Position numbers and translations under genes: made by a program | Assembly (NCBI GenBank): GCA_964510515.1 | Contig: CAZEAU010000014.1 | Coordinates: 1 to 62,215, forward strand | Reading direction: 5' to 3' | Length of the DNA stretch: 62,215 nt | From: SURF-21 sp964510515 | GTDB lineage: Bacteria; Actinomycetota; Geothermincolia; Geothermincolales; RBG-13-55-18 | The notes under the pieces: model-generated | Databases searched by the model: none | The model's input: the letters and a program-made list of their open reading frames with translations, nothing else | What the model was told of the DNA's origin: nothing | Shown: positions 28,226 to 37,037 of the stretch, piece by piece | How the letters are laid out: every line of letters starts with the position of its first letter | How positions within the stretch are numbered: position 1 is the first letter of the stretch

Positions 28226-28376
28226 ATCGTGTCCCCTCTCTCCACCTCCCGCCTTCCCGAACGGGATGGCGGCAGCTTCACCCGCCACGCGAACACCAGG
28301 GACTTTCCACTCCCGGCGCCCGTGCGCGCCCAAGCTGAAGCAGGGATGCATCCCGCTCCGCGACACCTTAAGGGTA

Positions 28377-29108
28377 TCAGCCCTTTTTCTTCTTCGCCGC
28401 CTTGGCGTCCAGGATGTAATCGAAGGGCGTGCCCGTCCTCAGCTCGGTGTAGTCGCGCACCGGCACCTTTTCCTCGCGCCAGCTGAGAAGGTGGTCGATG
28501 GGGGTGGAGGGAGCGCGCCCGGGGTTGGGATGGTCGTAATATAAGTCCGGCCTCATCTTGAGATCCGCCTGCCAGGCCACCCCGAGCTGCTCGGAAGTGA
28601 AAAGGGTCTCCGCGGGGTTGCCCCCCACCACGGTGAGGTCGGGCACGTCCTTGGTCACCACCGACCCCGGAACCACGCCGCAGTGCTTGCCGATGGTCAC
28701 CCCGGGCATGATGATGGAGCCCGTGCCGATGGCCGAATTGTAGCCTATGGTGGTGGCCTGCACCCGCATGGGCAGGTCTCCCACGGAGTTGACGGCGGCG
28801 TCGTGGGCATACACCGTCACCCCGTATGCCAGCTTCACGTAGTCCTCGATAAATACCGCCCGGGGCGTGGTCATCTCTATCCACACCCCGATGTCTATCC
28901 ACGCCGTATCGGCCACGTTCACCCCGCGCTTGCGCAGCAGCCTGCGGCGCGACGCCGCGTCCGGATGCCACACGGAGAGCAGCATGAGCAGGCGGAAGTC
29001 GAGAAAGGCGAACAGGTCCAGCACCTTGTTGACCACCTTGCCCGCCGCGAGGTTGCGCGCCAGGAAGACGTATCCTTTGACCAGCTTAAGTCCAGTGTCC
29101 CAGTCCAT
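28377..29108 (-). CDS. Hexapeptide-repeat acyltransferase
   Basis: A 243-residue protein. The N-terminal helices contain a hydrophobic segment (FLDFRLLMLLSVWHPD). A left-handed beta-helix starts near residue 85 (GVNVADTAWIDIGVWIEMTT, VFIEDYVKLAYGVTVYAHDA, TIGYNSAIGTGSIIMPGVTI, GKHCGVVPGSVVTKDVPD) and ends VVGGNPAETLF. The histidine in VYAHD fits the catalytic base of maltose/capsule O-acetyltransferases. The frame is open to 29201, but ATG 29108 has GGAGG beside it and gives a normal N-terminus. It is the first gene of the minus-strand glycan operon and is divergent from the copolymerase at 29538. The C-terminal tail is lysine-rich (KAAKKKKG). Confidence 0.86.
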   Translation of the reverse strand: MDWDTGLKLVKGYVFLARNLAAGKVVNKVLDLFAFLDFRLLMLLSVWHPDAASRRRLLRKRGVNVADTAWIDIGVWIEMTTPRAVFIEDYVKLAYGVTVYAHDAAVNSVGDLPMRVQATTIGYNSAIGTGSIIMPGVTIGKHCGVVPGSVVTKDVPDLTVVGGNPAETLFTSEQLGVAWQADLKMRPDLYYDHPNPGRAPSTPIDHLLSWREEKVPVRDYTELRTGTPFDYILDAKAAKKKKG

Positions 29109-29537
29109 CTGCCTCCGACTCCTTTCGCCCGCGGGCCGTGCAAGCGGCCCGAGTCCCTGCCCGCGCTCCGTATACTGAGAATAATCGTCAGTTGCGGGCA
29201 CAAATTTAGCCCCTCCTGCTCAACGGGAAAAGCACGGCCCGGGCCCGCCTGCCCAATATACCCGATATATCGGTGCGGGGCCTCACTTTGCCCTCCTCCC
29301 CGGCGCGCGGGCGGGTCGCCGCCAGGGTCGGGAACAATGCTCGCCGGGCATCGCTTTGCCCGCGTCGCGGCGCGCGGCGGGCTCGCCTTTTCCTCCTCGA
29401 GCCGCGGGGCTCAGGTGCCGATATAGCTGCTATAATGAACCGAACCCTGTCGGCGGCAGGGTCGGCGCAAGTGGACTCCGGCAGGCGGGAGGAAGATGCT
29501 CGCGCGGCGCGCGCGCGCGGGCGGGAAAGGTTGGAGC
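29109..29537 (+). promoter_or_regulatory. Divergent promoter region with extended -10 (TGCTATAAT)
   Basis: A 429-bp region between two divergent glycan operons, without a supported gene. TGC followed by a perfect TATAAT (29431-29436) gives a good extended -10 promoter about 100 bp before the copolymerase gene. The minus-strand operon must also start here; AT-rich sequence near 29165-29215 is a candidate but no clear hexamer pair was seen. Confidence 0.5.
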
Positions 29538-31499
29538 ATGAGGATTCAAGACATCGGCCCCGCGATCCTTAAAAGGGGCTGGATAATTATAGCCCTGGTG
29601 CTGGTCTCCACGCTGGCCGCGGCGGTGGTGGCCCAGGTGCAGAGCCCGGTTTACAAGGTGGAGATAGCGGTATCGGCCACCGCGCCCATCAACCGCACCA
29701 CCGGCCTTCCCGACGCCCTGACCCAGAGCGCCTACATCGCCCTCGTGCCCTCCATCGCCAACTTCGCCGAGAGCATCGGGGTGGCGGAGAGGGTGAGCGA
29801 ACGCCTCGCCCCGCAGGGAACCGAGATAGCGCCCGAGCGGCTGTTGAAAAAGGCCAGCGCGGTGGCGGAAGCCAACTCCACCTCGGTCAGGATCACCTTC
29901 ACCGACAGCAGCCCGACGCGGGTGGAGGAGATCGCCAACGCCTGGGGGGACGTGCTGGCGGCGAAGACCAACCTCAACAGCGACCTCTTCGACCAGGATT
30001 TCAAGAACCTCCTGCTCAACGGGAACATCGTGGTCACCAACCGGGCCACGGCGCCGGAGAAACCCACCCAGCCCAAGACCTTCGCCTACATCGGGCTGGG
30101 GTTCTTCGCGGGGCTCATCCTGGGGCTGGTGCTGTCGATATTGATCGAGTACTTCAACCCCCATTTCCGCAATCCCCGCGAGGTCGAGGAGACGCTGGGG
30201 TTGCCCGTGATGGGCATCCTCCCGCGCGAGAAGGGCTCCCGTCCCGCGGCGTCCCTGCCCGCCTTCAGCGAAGGCTCACGGGCCTGGGAGGCCTATGCGG
30301 AGCTCCGCTCCGGCCTCATCATGCCCCCGGAGACGGCGCCGAAGACCATCCTGGTCGCCTCCGCGATACCCTTCGAGGCGGAGACGGACGTGGCGGGCAG
30401 CATGGCGACGAGCATGGCCAACAGCGGGCGCAAGGTATTGCTGGTGGACTGCGACCTCCGTGGCCGCGCCCTCTCCGCGCTCATGGGCGCGAAGGGCCGC
30501 CCCGGCCTCTCCGACGCCCTGGAGGGCGGGGGTGGCCTCCAGGGCTCCGCAGGCAAATCCGGGATCGCCGGCCTCCATTTCCTCCCCGCCGGGAGCAGGC
30601 GGGAGAACTCGACCGACCTCCTCTCCACGCCTTCCTTCGCGCGCAAGGTCGGTGAGCTGGCGCGCCTCTACGACGTGGTGCTCCTCTACGGCCCGCCCCT
30701 CGCGCTCTCGGTGGACGCGGCGGTGGTGGCCGCGCAGGCGGAGGCGAGCGTGGCGGTCATCGACGCCGAGCGCTGCACGCGCAAGGCGGCGCAGGAAGCC
30801 TTGTTCAACTTCGACCGCGTGGGCATCACCCCCAGCGGCGTCATTCTCGCCAACGTGAAGATAAAGAGCGCCAGGCGCCCCCGTCCCCCGCGCCGGGAGG
30901 CGGGGGCAGCGGAGGCGGCGGGCCCCGTTGCCGCCGCCGAGGCAGCGGAGAAAGAAGCGGGGCTCCCCCCCTCCGCTGCGGGAGATGCGGGCGAGGTGGA
31001 ACAGGAGGTGCAGCAGGTGCGGGAGAGCGTGGCGGAGGACTTCCGCCGCATGGGCGAGGCCGGCTCGCCCATCCCCGCGAAATGGCTGCGGGCCCTCAAT
31101 TCCGACCAGGCGGAAGTGCGCGACTCCGCGGAGGAAGCGATCGGCATATACTACCGCACCTTCCTGCGCCGCTACCGCATCAGCGGGAAGAGCGAGGAGG
31201 GCATAACCGCCTCTATAATCCGCATGATGCGGCGGGAGGGAGAGTTCGCGGACATGGACGAAGAGGGGCTGCAGGCGCACCTGCGCCAGCTGCTGACGGA
31301 GGCGGGGGCCAGGTTCTCGACCCCCACTTCGGCCGGTGGCGGCGCGCACGGGGGGGGTGTCGACGCGGAGCATATCGCGGCCTCGGGGAGCGGTGAGGAG
31401 AAGCCCCCGGCGCTGGCTGCCGAAAACGGCGGCGGGGCGGGCGGCGGCTCCGCTCCCCCGAGGGAGGACGAGGACGCAGAGGGCGAGGACTGGGAATAA
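29538..31499 (+). CDS. Wzz/BY-kinase-like polysaccharide copolymerase with degenerate ATP-binding motifs
   Basis: A 653-residue protein. TM1 is near residues 10-32 and TM2 near 190-212, ending in the Pro-rich junction typical of Wzz/CapA chain-length determinants (TLGLPVMGILP). The cytoplasmic part keeps a BY-kinase fold: KVLLVDCDLRGRALSALMG is the Walker A' region at about residue 300. The expected P-loop reads ASAIPFEAETDVAGSMA, without GxGKS/T, and the Walker B/DxPP segment reads VLLYGPP, with the aspartate lost. No C-terminal tyrosine cluster exists; the tail is acidic. A C-terminal extension (about residues 490-600, DQAEVRDSAEEAIGIYYRTF) is of unknown type. It probably regulates chain length without kinase activity. 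ATG 29538 gives the natural N-terminus. Confidence 0.85.
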   Translation: MRIQDIGPAILKRGWIIIALVLVSTLAAAVVAQVQSPVYKVEIAVSATAPINRTTGLPDALTQSAYIALVPSIANFAESIGVAERVSERLAPQGTEIAPERLLKKASAVAEANSTSVRITFTDSSPTRVEEIANAWGDVLAAKTNLNSDLFDQDFKNLLLNGNIVVTNRATAPEKPTQPKTFAYIGLGFFAGLILGLVLSILIEYFNPHFRNPREVEETLGLPVMGILPREKGSRPAASLPAFSEGSRAWEAYAELRSGLIMPPETAPKTILVASAIPFEAETDVAGSMATSMANSGRKVLLVDCDLRGRALSALMGAKGRPGLSDALEGGGGLQGSAGKSGIAGLHFLPAGSRRENSTDLLSTPSFARKVGELARLYDVVLLYGPPLALSVDAAVVAAQAEASVAVIDAERCTRKAAQEALFNFDRVGITPSGVILANVKIKSARRPRPPRREAGAAEAAGPVAAAEAAEKEAGLPPSAAGDAGEVEQEVQQVRESVAEDFRRMGEAGSPIPAKWLRALNSDQAEVRDSAEEAIGIYYRTFLRRYRISGKSEEGITASIIRMMRREGEFADMDEEGLQAHLRQLLTEAGARFSTPTSAGGGAHGGGVDAEHIAASGSGEEKPPALAAENGGGAGGGSAPPREDEDAEGEDWE

Positions 31500-31637
31500 G
31501 CGGGCACTGAGGGCCTCGACATCCGCAGGCGGGCACCGACAAGGAACGGACACGAAGATGCCGCGGGATGTTCGGGCCTGTATCTATTGCGGGAAGGGAA
31601 TACCGCGCGGGCGGCGGCGCGGAGAAGGCGAGCTTAT

Positions 31638-33344
31638 ATGGAGCGTGTAGGCAGGCTTTCCAAAAACACCGCCGCCCTGGTGAGCGCCAAGGTGGCGACC
31701 TCGGGGCTGACCTTCATCCTCGCCATCATCATCAACCGCAAACTGGGCCCGGAGATCGCCGGCATATACACCTACGCCTTCACCCTCTACACCATATTCC
31801 AGGTCATACCGGACTTCGGGCTGGGCAATATCTCCATCCGCGACGTCTCCCAGGACGTCTCCCGCATGCGCCGCTACTTCGGCAACGTGGTCTCCCTGCG
31901 GCTGCTGCTGGGGGTACTGGCCTTCGCGCTGCTCATGTTGACCAATTTCGTGACCCTGGCCGTGCAGGGCTCGGGGGGGCTGGGGGGAGAGAAGTTCTGG
32001 GTGGTCTTCACCATCTCCTTCTGCCTGCTCATCGAGCAGCCCTTCTCCAACTCCCTGAGCGAGAACTTCATCGCCCTGGAAAGACTGGGGGTAGTGGCGT
32101 TCGTCTATCTGCTCATGGGGATCCTCAAGGTGGGGATGTCCATCTACGTGGTCTTCTCCGACCTCGGCAACGTGCTCATCTACCTGGTGGCGGTGTACAT
32201 CATAACCATACTCTACTCCATCCTCCACCTCTCCCTCGCCTACCGCAGGGCGCTGCACAGGGCGGATACGGGCGCCGCGCAGATAAGCGAGAAGGCGGTG
32301 GCCGAGGCCGTGGCCCGCACCGCTCCGCCCCCGGGTGACGCGGCCATGGAGGCGCTGCTCGCGGACTACTCCTATGCCGGGCCGGCGGGCGAGGCGCCGG
32401 AGGAAGGCGGCGGCGCGCACGGGCCGCCGCAGCCGTCGGGCCCGCCGCCGCAAGGGGGGGCGGTCTCCAGGCTGGGCCCCCTGGTCATGGACGGGGGCAT
32501 GTGGCGCTATCTCCTGAGCGGCGCCTGGCCCCTGGCGGTGGTCGCGGCGGGCGTGACCATCTACTCGGGCATGGACGTGCCCATCCTCTCCTGGATCAGG
32601 GGGGACGCCGAGGTGGGGCTGTACAGCGCCGCCGGCATGTTCGCGAAAGCGCTGGTCTTCCTCACCCTCGCCCTCAACATGGCGGTGCTGCCCGCGGTCT
32701 CCAAGGTGGGGGGCAAGCATCCGCAGAGGCTGGGGCAGATATGGGAACGGCTGATCCGCTATGCCCTGCTGCTGGTCGTGCCCCTGGTGGTCATCATCCC
32801 CGTGCTGGCCCGGCCCATCCTCGTGCTGCAGGAGTTCGACTTCGTCGAGGCCTGGCACGTCACCTGGCTGACCATGGCCTCCCTCAACTTCACCTTCATG
32901 ACCGCCGTGAGCTTCCCCTTCTTCATCGTCATCGACAAGCAGAGGACCATCTCCGCCGTGATCCTCTTCGGGCTGCCGGTGAAGGCGGCGTTGAGCCTGT
33001 TCGCCATATACCTGTGGGGATATACCGGGGCCGCGGCGAGCGTCCTGGCCAGCGAGGCCGTGGTCTTCGGCCTCCTCTACTGGCGGCTGTCGCGCGAGCT
33101 CGGCTACCGCATCGATTTCGTCAGGTTCGCCCGGGCGCCGGCCATCATGCTGGGAACGCTTTACACGCTCGGCCTCGTCCTACATCGAGTGCTGGCGATG
33201 GGAAAGGACACCTTCGCCGCATCCGCGCAGCCCGCCTTGGTCATCGCGGCGGCCCTGGCGCTGGTTTACGCCGCGCTGGCCCTGGCGACCCGGGCCCTGA
33301 GCAAAAAGGGCTTGCGGGAACTGAACGAGCTGCTTACGGTATGA
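31638..33344 (+). CDS. Wzx-type oligosaccharide flippase (MATE/MOP superfamily)
   Basis: A 568-residue protein with about 12-14 transmembrane helices. It begins RLSKNTAALVSAKVATSGLT and then FILAIIINRKLGPEIAGIYT, the usual start of polysaccharide flippases. Between helices 6 and 7 (about residues 210-290) there is a long Pro/Gly/Ala-rich insertion (APPPGDAAMEALLADYSYAG and following) that is not part of the common fold. It would flip the undecaprenyl-linked repeat unit to the outer face of the membrane for polymerisation by the protein encoded at 37038. The longer frame from 31587 is basic and unconserved; ATG 31638 is preferred. The gene sits 138 bp after the copolymerase on the same strand. 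Confidence 0.9.
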   Translation: MERVGRLSKNTAALVSAKVATSGLTFILAIIINRKLGPEIAGIYTYAFTLYTIFQVIPDFGLGNISIRDVSQDVSRMRRYFGNVVSLRLLLGVLAFALLMLTNFVTLAVQGSGGLGGEKFWVVFTISFCLLIEQPFSNSLSENFIALERLGVVAFVYLLMGILKVGMSIYVVFSDLGNVLIYLVAVYIITILYSILHLSLAYRRALHRADTGAAQISEKAVAEAVARTAPPPGDAAMEALLADYSYAGPAGEAPEEGGGAHGPPQPSGPPPQGGAVSRLGPLVMDGGMWRYLLSGAWPLAVVAAGVTIYSGMDVPILSWIRGDAEVGLYSAAGMFAKALVFLTLALNMAVLPAVSKVGGKHPQRLGQIWERLIRYALLLVVPLVVIIPVLARPILVLQEFDFVEAWHVTWLTMASLNFTFMTAVSFPFFIVIDKQRTISAVILFGLPVKAALSLFAIYLWGYTGAAASVLASEAVVFGLLYWRLSRELGYRIDFVRFARAPAIMLGTLYTLGLVLHRVLAMGKDTFAASAQPALVIAAALALVYAALALATRALSKKGLRELNELLTV

Positions 33345-33377
33345 GGGTAAGCGCCGGAAGAGCAGGAAAGGCTTATT

Positions 33378-34430
33378 ATGACACGCGCACGCAGGGGCTT
33401 GATAGCCATCGTCGTTGCGGCCATGCTGTCCGCCGCCCTGCTGTCGGGAGGATGCAGCTGCGTCCTCACCCGGATCATCGACCAGGCCAGCGTCACCGTG
33501 CGCGGGCTCGCCTGCGCCAACGAGATCAACCGCAAGGCGGGCGAGGGCTACGATGTGCGCGAGGCACGCGCCAGGTGGATGGAGGCGCTGGACGCCTACA
33601 ACCGGCAGGACTACACCCTGGCCAACGAGCTCATCAGCGATACCTACGCGGCCATGGACGACATGGAGCTGGTGGCGGAAAGGGTCCATTATCAGAGCTC
33701 TGGCGGGCTCACCGTCTCCGGTCTGCTCTTCCGGCCCCGCGACGGCGAGGGCCCCTGGCCCACCATCATCGTCAACCACGCCGGGTTCGGCACCGCGGGC
33801 GATTTCAGCGACGTGGCCCTGCTGGTGCGCGACCAGGGCTACCTCGTCTTCAACCCCGACTACCGGGGAAGCGGCATGTCCCAGGGCAGCCACGAGGGCG
33901 CCAAGGGGGAGGTGGACGACGTCATAGCCGCCATCGACTACCTGGAGTCGCAGGGGCTCATCGCGAGAGGGCGCATCGGCCTTTACGGCCAGAGCCACGG
34001 CGCGGCGGTATCGGCACTGGCTGCCGAACGCGACCCGCGCATCAAGGCCGTGGTGGCCGAGGCCGGCTTCTACGATGCCGTGGGCCTCTACGACAATGCC
34101 ACCGCCTCCACCGACCCCAGCGCCAGGATCCTCCTCGACCAGCTGCTGCCCATGGTCGGGGGCACGCCCGAGGAGGTGCCGCTGGAATACGCCGTGCGCT
34201 CCGCGCTCAACTACGTCTCCTCCATGCAGGCGGCGACCCTTCTCATCCATGGCGAGCAGGACCCCATATGCCCGGTGGAGCAGGCCCACCGCTTCCGCGA
34301 CGCGCTCAGCGCGGCGGGAAAGACGGTGGAGCTGAAGCTCTATCCCGACGAGGCCCACTGCGTCGTGGACCCCGCGGGACGGGTGGAGGTATGGGAGCTC
34401 ATGTTCGCCTGGTTCGAGAAATACTTGTGA
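33378..34430 (+). CDS. Lipoprotein alpha/beta hydrolase (prolyl-oligopeptidase/dienelactone-hydrolase type)
   Basis: A 350-residue protein. A lipoprotein signal ends in LLSGGC (Cys 26), so the enzyme is likely anchored outside the membrane. The alpha/beta hydrolase fold has an oxyanion segment IIVNHAGFGTAGDFSD, the nucleophile elbow GLYGQSHGAAVSALA with the serine, the aspartate region LLIHGEQDPICPVEQAHRF and the histidine in PDEAHCVVD. The order and spacing fit peptidase S9-like esterases. It lies between the flippase and a methyltransferase in the glycan operon. A role in deacylating or trimming surface glycan is plausible but inferred. Confidence 0.86.
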   Translation: MTRARRGLIAIVVAAMLSAALLSGGCSCVLTRIIDQASVTVRGLACANEINRKAGEGYDVREARARWMEALDAYNRQDYTLANELISDTYAAMDDMELVAERVHYQSSGGLTVSGLLFRPRDGEGPWPTIIVNHAGFGTAGDFSDVALLVRDQGYLVFNPDYRGSGMSQGSHEGAKGEVDDVIAAIDYLESQGLIARGRIGLYGQSHGAAVSALAAERDPRIKAVVAEAGFYDAVGLYDNATASTDPSARILLDQLLPMVGGTPEEVPLEYAVRSALNYVSSMQAATLLIHGEQDPICPVEQAHRFRDALSAAGKTVELKLYPDEAHCVVDPAGRVEVWELMFAWFEKYL

Positions 34431-34454
34431 CCGGGCTGGGACTCTCGCGGGGTG

Positions 34455-35885
34455 ATGCGCATGCCAGCCGATGAACGCGACAGGCGGCCTCCGGTATCGC
34501 CGGACCTCTACACGCGCGAGTACTTCACCACCGACTGCGAAGGCTACGACCTCTTCCTGCGGGGGGAGGAAGGCGTGCCCCGGCGCATCGCGGAGGCGCT
34601 GGACGCGGCGGGAGACCTGCGCGGCCTGCGCGTCCTCGACATCGGCTGCGGGCGCGGCGAGCTGGTGTGTGAGGCGGCGCAGCGCGGCGCCGAGGCCGTG
34701 GGCATCGACTACTCCCCCGCCGCCCTCGAGCTCTCCCGCGAGCGCCTGGCGGCCGCGGCCGGGCAGCTGCGGGGGAGCGCCCGCTTCCTGCTCGCCAACG
34801 CCAAGGGGCTGGCTTTTGCGAACGCCTCTTTCGACGCCGTCTTCATGGTGGACATCTACGAACACCTCCACCCCTACGAGGTTGAGCACACCCTGGCGGA
34901 GGTCAGGCGGGTGCTGAGGCCGGGGGGCCGCCTCATCGTGCATACCGGCCCCAACACCTGGTTCTACCGTTTCGGCTATCCCCTGGTGCGCGCGGGCGCG
35001 CGCCTCCTCCTGCGCCGGGAGCTGCCGCGTGACCTGCGCGGCCAGTACGACGACATCATGCACGTCAACGAGCAGAGCCCTCTTTCCCTGTACCGCGGCC
35101 TCGCCGCTGCCGGCTTCAAGGCCAGGGTCGTGCCGCGCAGCTATTTCACCGGCATCGACCCCGACCGCTGGGAAAAGGCGCTCATGCGGGCCCTCTTCGC
35201 GCGTCCCCAAGGCTATCTTTTCTGCACCAGCCTCATGGCCGCCGCCTTCCCCGCCGAGGGCGGCAGCGAGGCCGCGCTGCGGGTCAACCGCATGCTGCGC
35301 CTGCTGGCCCCGGCCCGCGGCGGCGTCCTGTTGGTGGGGGAGGGCGAGGGCATGCTGGCGCGGCGCCTGGCGGCCATGGACGGGATGCGGGTAACCTGGC
35401 TGGAGACGGGAGGCGCGGGGCCTGCCGGAGCCTCGCCCCTCCCGGCCGAGGGCTATACGCGCCTGGCGGGGGACGCGGCCTCCCCGCCCTTCGCCGCGGG
35501 GAGCTTCCGCGCCGTGGCGGCGCAGTTCACCCTGGGTGAGGCCGGGGACCCAGAGGCGGCCCTGCGCGCCTGGCACCGCCTTCTGCAGGACGGAGGCACG
35601 CTGGTGATAGCGGCGCGCAACGCCCTCTTCCGGGGAGCGGAGCAGAGGCCTTCGCCGCGCCCGCGCCGCACCTTCACCCCGCGGGAGCTCACCGCGCTGG
35701 TGGAGAAGGCCGGCTTCGAGGACGCCGCCGTCTCCACCCTCCTCCCCGACCTCAAGCTGCCCGCCTTCTATCGCGGCGACCTGGGCTTCGCCCTGCGCCT
35801 GGAGCGCTTGCCCCGGCTTTCCACGCGCGGCAGACTGCTCTTCGTGCGCGCGGTGAAGCGCATGCCGGGGGGGCGGCCGCGATGA
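34455..35885 (+). CDS. Two-domain SAM methyltransferase (intact N-half, degenerate C-half)
   Basis: A 476-residue protein. The first domain has VLDIGCGRGELVCEAAQRGA, VGIDYSPAALELSRERL, FANASFDAVFMVDIYEHLHP and VRRVLRPGGRLIVHTGPNT, all motifs of an active class I enzyme. A second, similar domain begins near residue 292 (VLLVGEGEGMLARRLAAM). Here motif I lacks the acidic residue and one glycine of the SAM site, but later parts keep the plan (FRAVAAQFTLGEAGDPEAAL, LLQDGGTLVIAARN). It may be a fusion of an active and a structural methyltransferase domain. GTG 34452, ATG 34455 and ATG 34461 are all possible starts. It overlaps the following GT4 gene by 4 bp (ATGA). Confidence 0.85.
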   Translation: MRMPADERDRRPPVSPDLYTREYFTTDCEGYDLFLRGEEGVPRRIAEALDAAGDLRGLRVLDIGCGRGELVCEAAQRGAEAVGIDYSPAALELSRERLAAAAGQLRGSARFLLANAKGLAFANASFDAVFMVDIYEHLHPYEVEHTLAEVRRVLRPGGRLIVHTGPNTWFYRFGYPLVRAGARLLLRRELPRDLRGQYDDIMHVNEQSPLSLYRGLAAAGFKARVVPRSYFTGIDPDRWEKALMRALFARPQGYLFCTSLMAAAFPAEGGSEAALRVNRMLRLLAPARGGVLLVGEGEGMLARRLAAMDGMRVTWLETGGAGPAGASPLPAEGYTRLAGDAASPPFAAGSFRAVAAQFTLGEAGDPEAALRAWHRLLQDGGTLVIAARNALFRGAEQRPSPRPRRTFTPRELTALVEKAGFEDAAVSTLLPDLKLPAFYRGDLGFALRLERLPRLSTRGRLLFVRAVKRMPGGRPR

Positions 35886-37036
35886 GGGTAGGCATCGACG
35901 CCCGCGGCCTCTGCAACATCAACCGCACGCGGGGCATCGGCCGCTACACCGCTCAGCTCATCGAGGCCGTGGTCGAGGCGGCGGGGGGAGAGATGCGCTT
36001 CCTTCTCTTCGGCTGCGGGGAAGGGCCCGAAGCGGGAACGCTGCCCCCCGCGATCCTGGAGAGGGTGGAGTGGCGCAGCACGCCAAACCTGGAGGGCCTC
36101 TCCTTCGCCGGAATGCTGGCCAACCACGCCGCCATGGCCCGCGCGGTGGAGCGCGCTGGCGTCGACCTCTTCCACGCCATCGACCACAACATGACCCCCT
36201 TCCTGCGCGTGCCCAGCCTGGTAACCGTGCACGACCTCATCCTGCTCGTATTGCGCGGGCCCTACCTCGGGCCTACGGCCTGGTCGTGGATGCTTGCGCA
36301 CCGCCGCGCCGCGCGCCGCGCCCGCCTGGTGGTGGCGGTGTCGGAGAACACGCGCCGCGACGTGGAGCGCATCTGGGGCATCCCGCGGGAGCGCATCGCC
36401 GTTGTCCCCGAGGGGGTGGCGCCCATCTACCGCCCGCCGCGTAGCCGGGAGGAGGTGGACGCGGTGCTCGCCAGGTACGGCATCGAGCCCCCTTATTTCC
36501 TCTACCTGGGGGGCTACGACCCGCGCAAGAACCTGCGCAACATGCTGGCGGGCTTCAAGCGCTTCCTCCTCGGCGCGGGGGGCGGGTACCGCATGGTCAT
36601 GTGCGGCGACGCCCGCGGCTTCGAGGATTACCTCGGCGACACCGTGGAGGAACTGGGGCTGGAGGGAAGCGTGGTCCTCACCGGCTTCGCCCCCGAGGAG
36701 GACCTGCCCCCGCTCTACGGTGGCGCCGCCGCTTTCGTCTGCATCTCACTCTATGAGGGCTTCGGCCTCCCCCTGCTCGAGGCCATGGCCTGCGGGACGC
36801 CGGTGCTCGCCTCCGCCGTCTCCTCCATACCCGAGGTGGTGGGCGACGCGGGCCTGCTCGTGGACCCGCTCGAGCCGGCGCAGACCGCTGCGGGCCTGGC
36901 ACGGCTGACCGGCGAGGCGGGGCTCGCGGAACGCCTCGCCGCGAGGGGGATGACGCGCGCGGCCGGGTTCACCTGGGAGAAGGCCGCGCAGGCCGTGCTC
37001 GAGCTCTACCCCAAAGTCGCGAGGGGAGGTGGTTGA
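35882..37036 (+). CDS. GT4 family glycosyltransferase
   Basis: A 384-residue GT-B enzyme of the mannosyltransferase/RfaB-like group. It begins MRVGIDARGLCNINRTRGIG with RYTAQL next. The inner part has HAIDHNMTPFLRVPSLVTVHD and VVAVSENTRRDVERIWGIP. The donor domain has FLYLGGYDPRKNLRNMLAGF, VLTGFAPEEDLPPLYGGAAA, and SLYEGFGLPLLEAMACGTPV with the E-x7-E pair. It overlaps the preceding methyltransferase by ATGA and is followed within 1-2 bp by the ligase gene, so all three are translationally linked. It probably adds one sugar of the repeat unit. Confidence 0.93.
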   Translation: MRVGIDARGLCNINRTRGIGRYTAQLIEAVVEAAGGEMRFLLFGCGEGPEAGTLPPAILERVEWRSTPNLEGLSFAGMLANHAAMARAVERAGVDLFHAIDHNMTPFLRVPSLVTVHDLILLVLRGPYLGPTAWSWMLAHRRAARRARLVVAVSENTRRDVERIWGIPRERIAVVPEGVAPIYRPPRSREEVDAVLARYGIEPPYFLYLGGYDPRKNLRNMLAGFKRFLLGAGGGYRMVMCGDARGFEDYLGDTVEELGLEGSVVLTGFAPEEDLPPLYGGAAAFVCISLYEGFGLPLLEAMACGTPVLASAVSSIPEVVGDAGLLVDPLEPAQTAAGLARLTGEAGLAERLAARGMTRAAGFTWEKAAQAVLELYPKVARGGG

Positions 37037-37037
37037 G

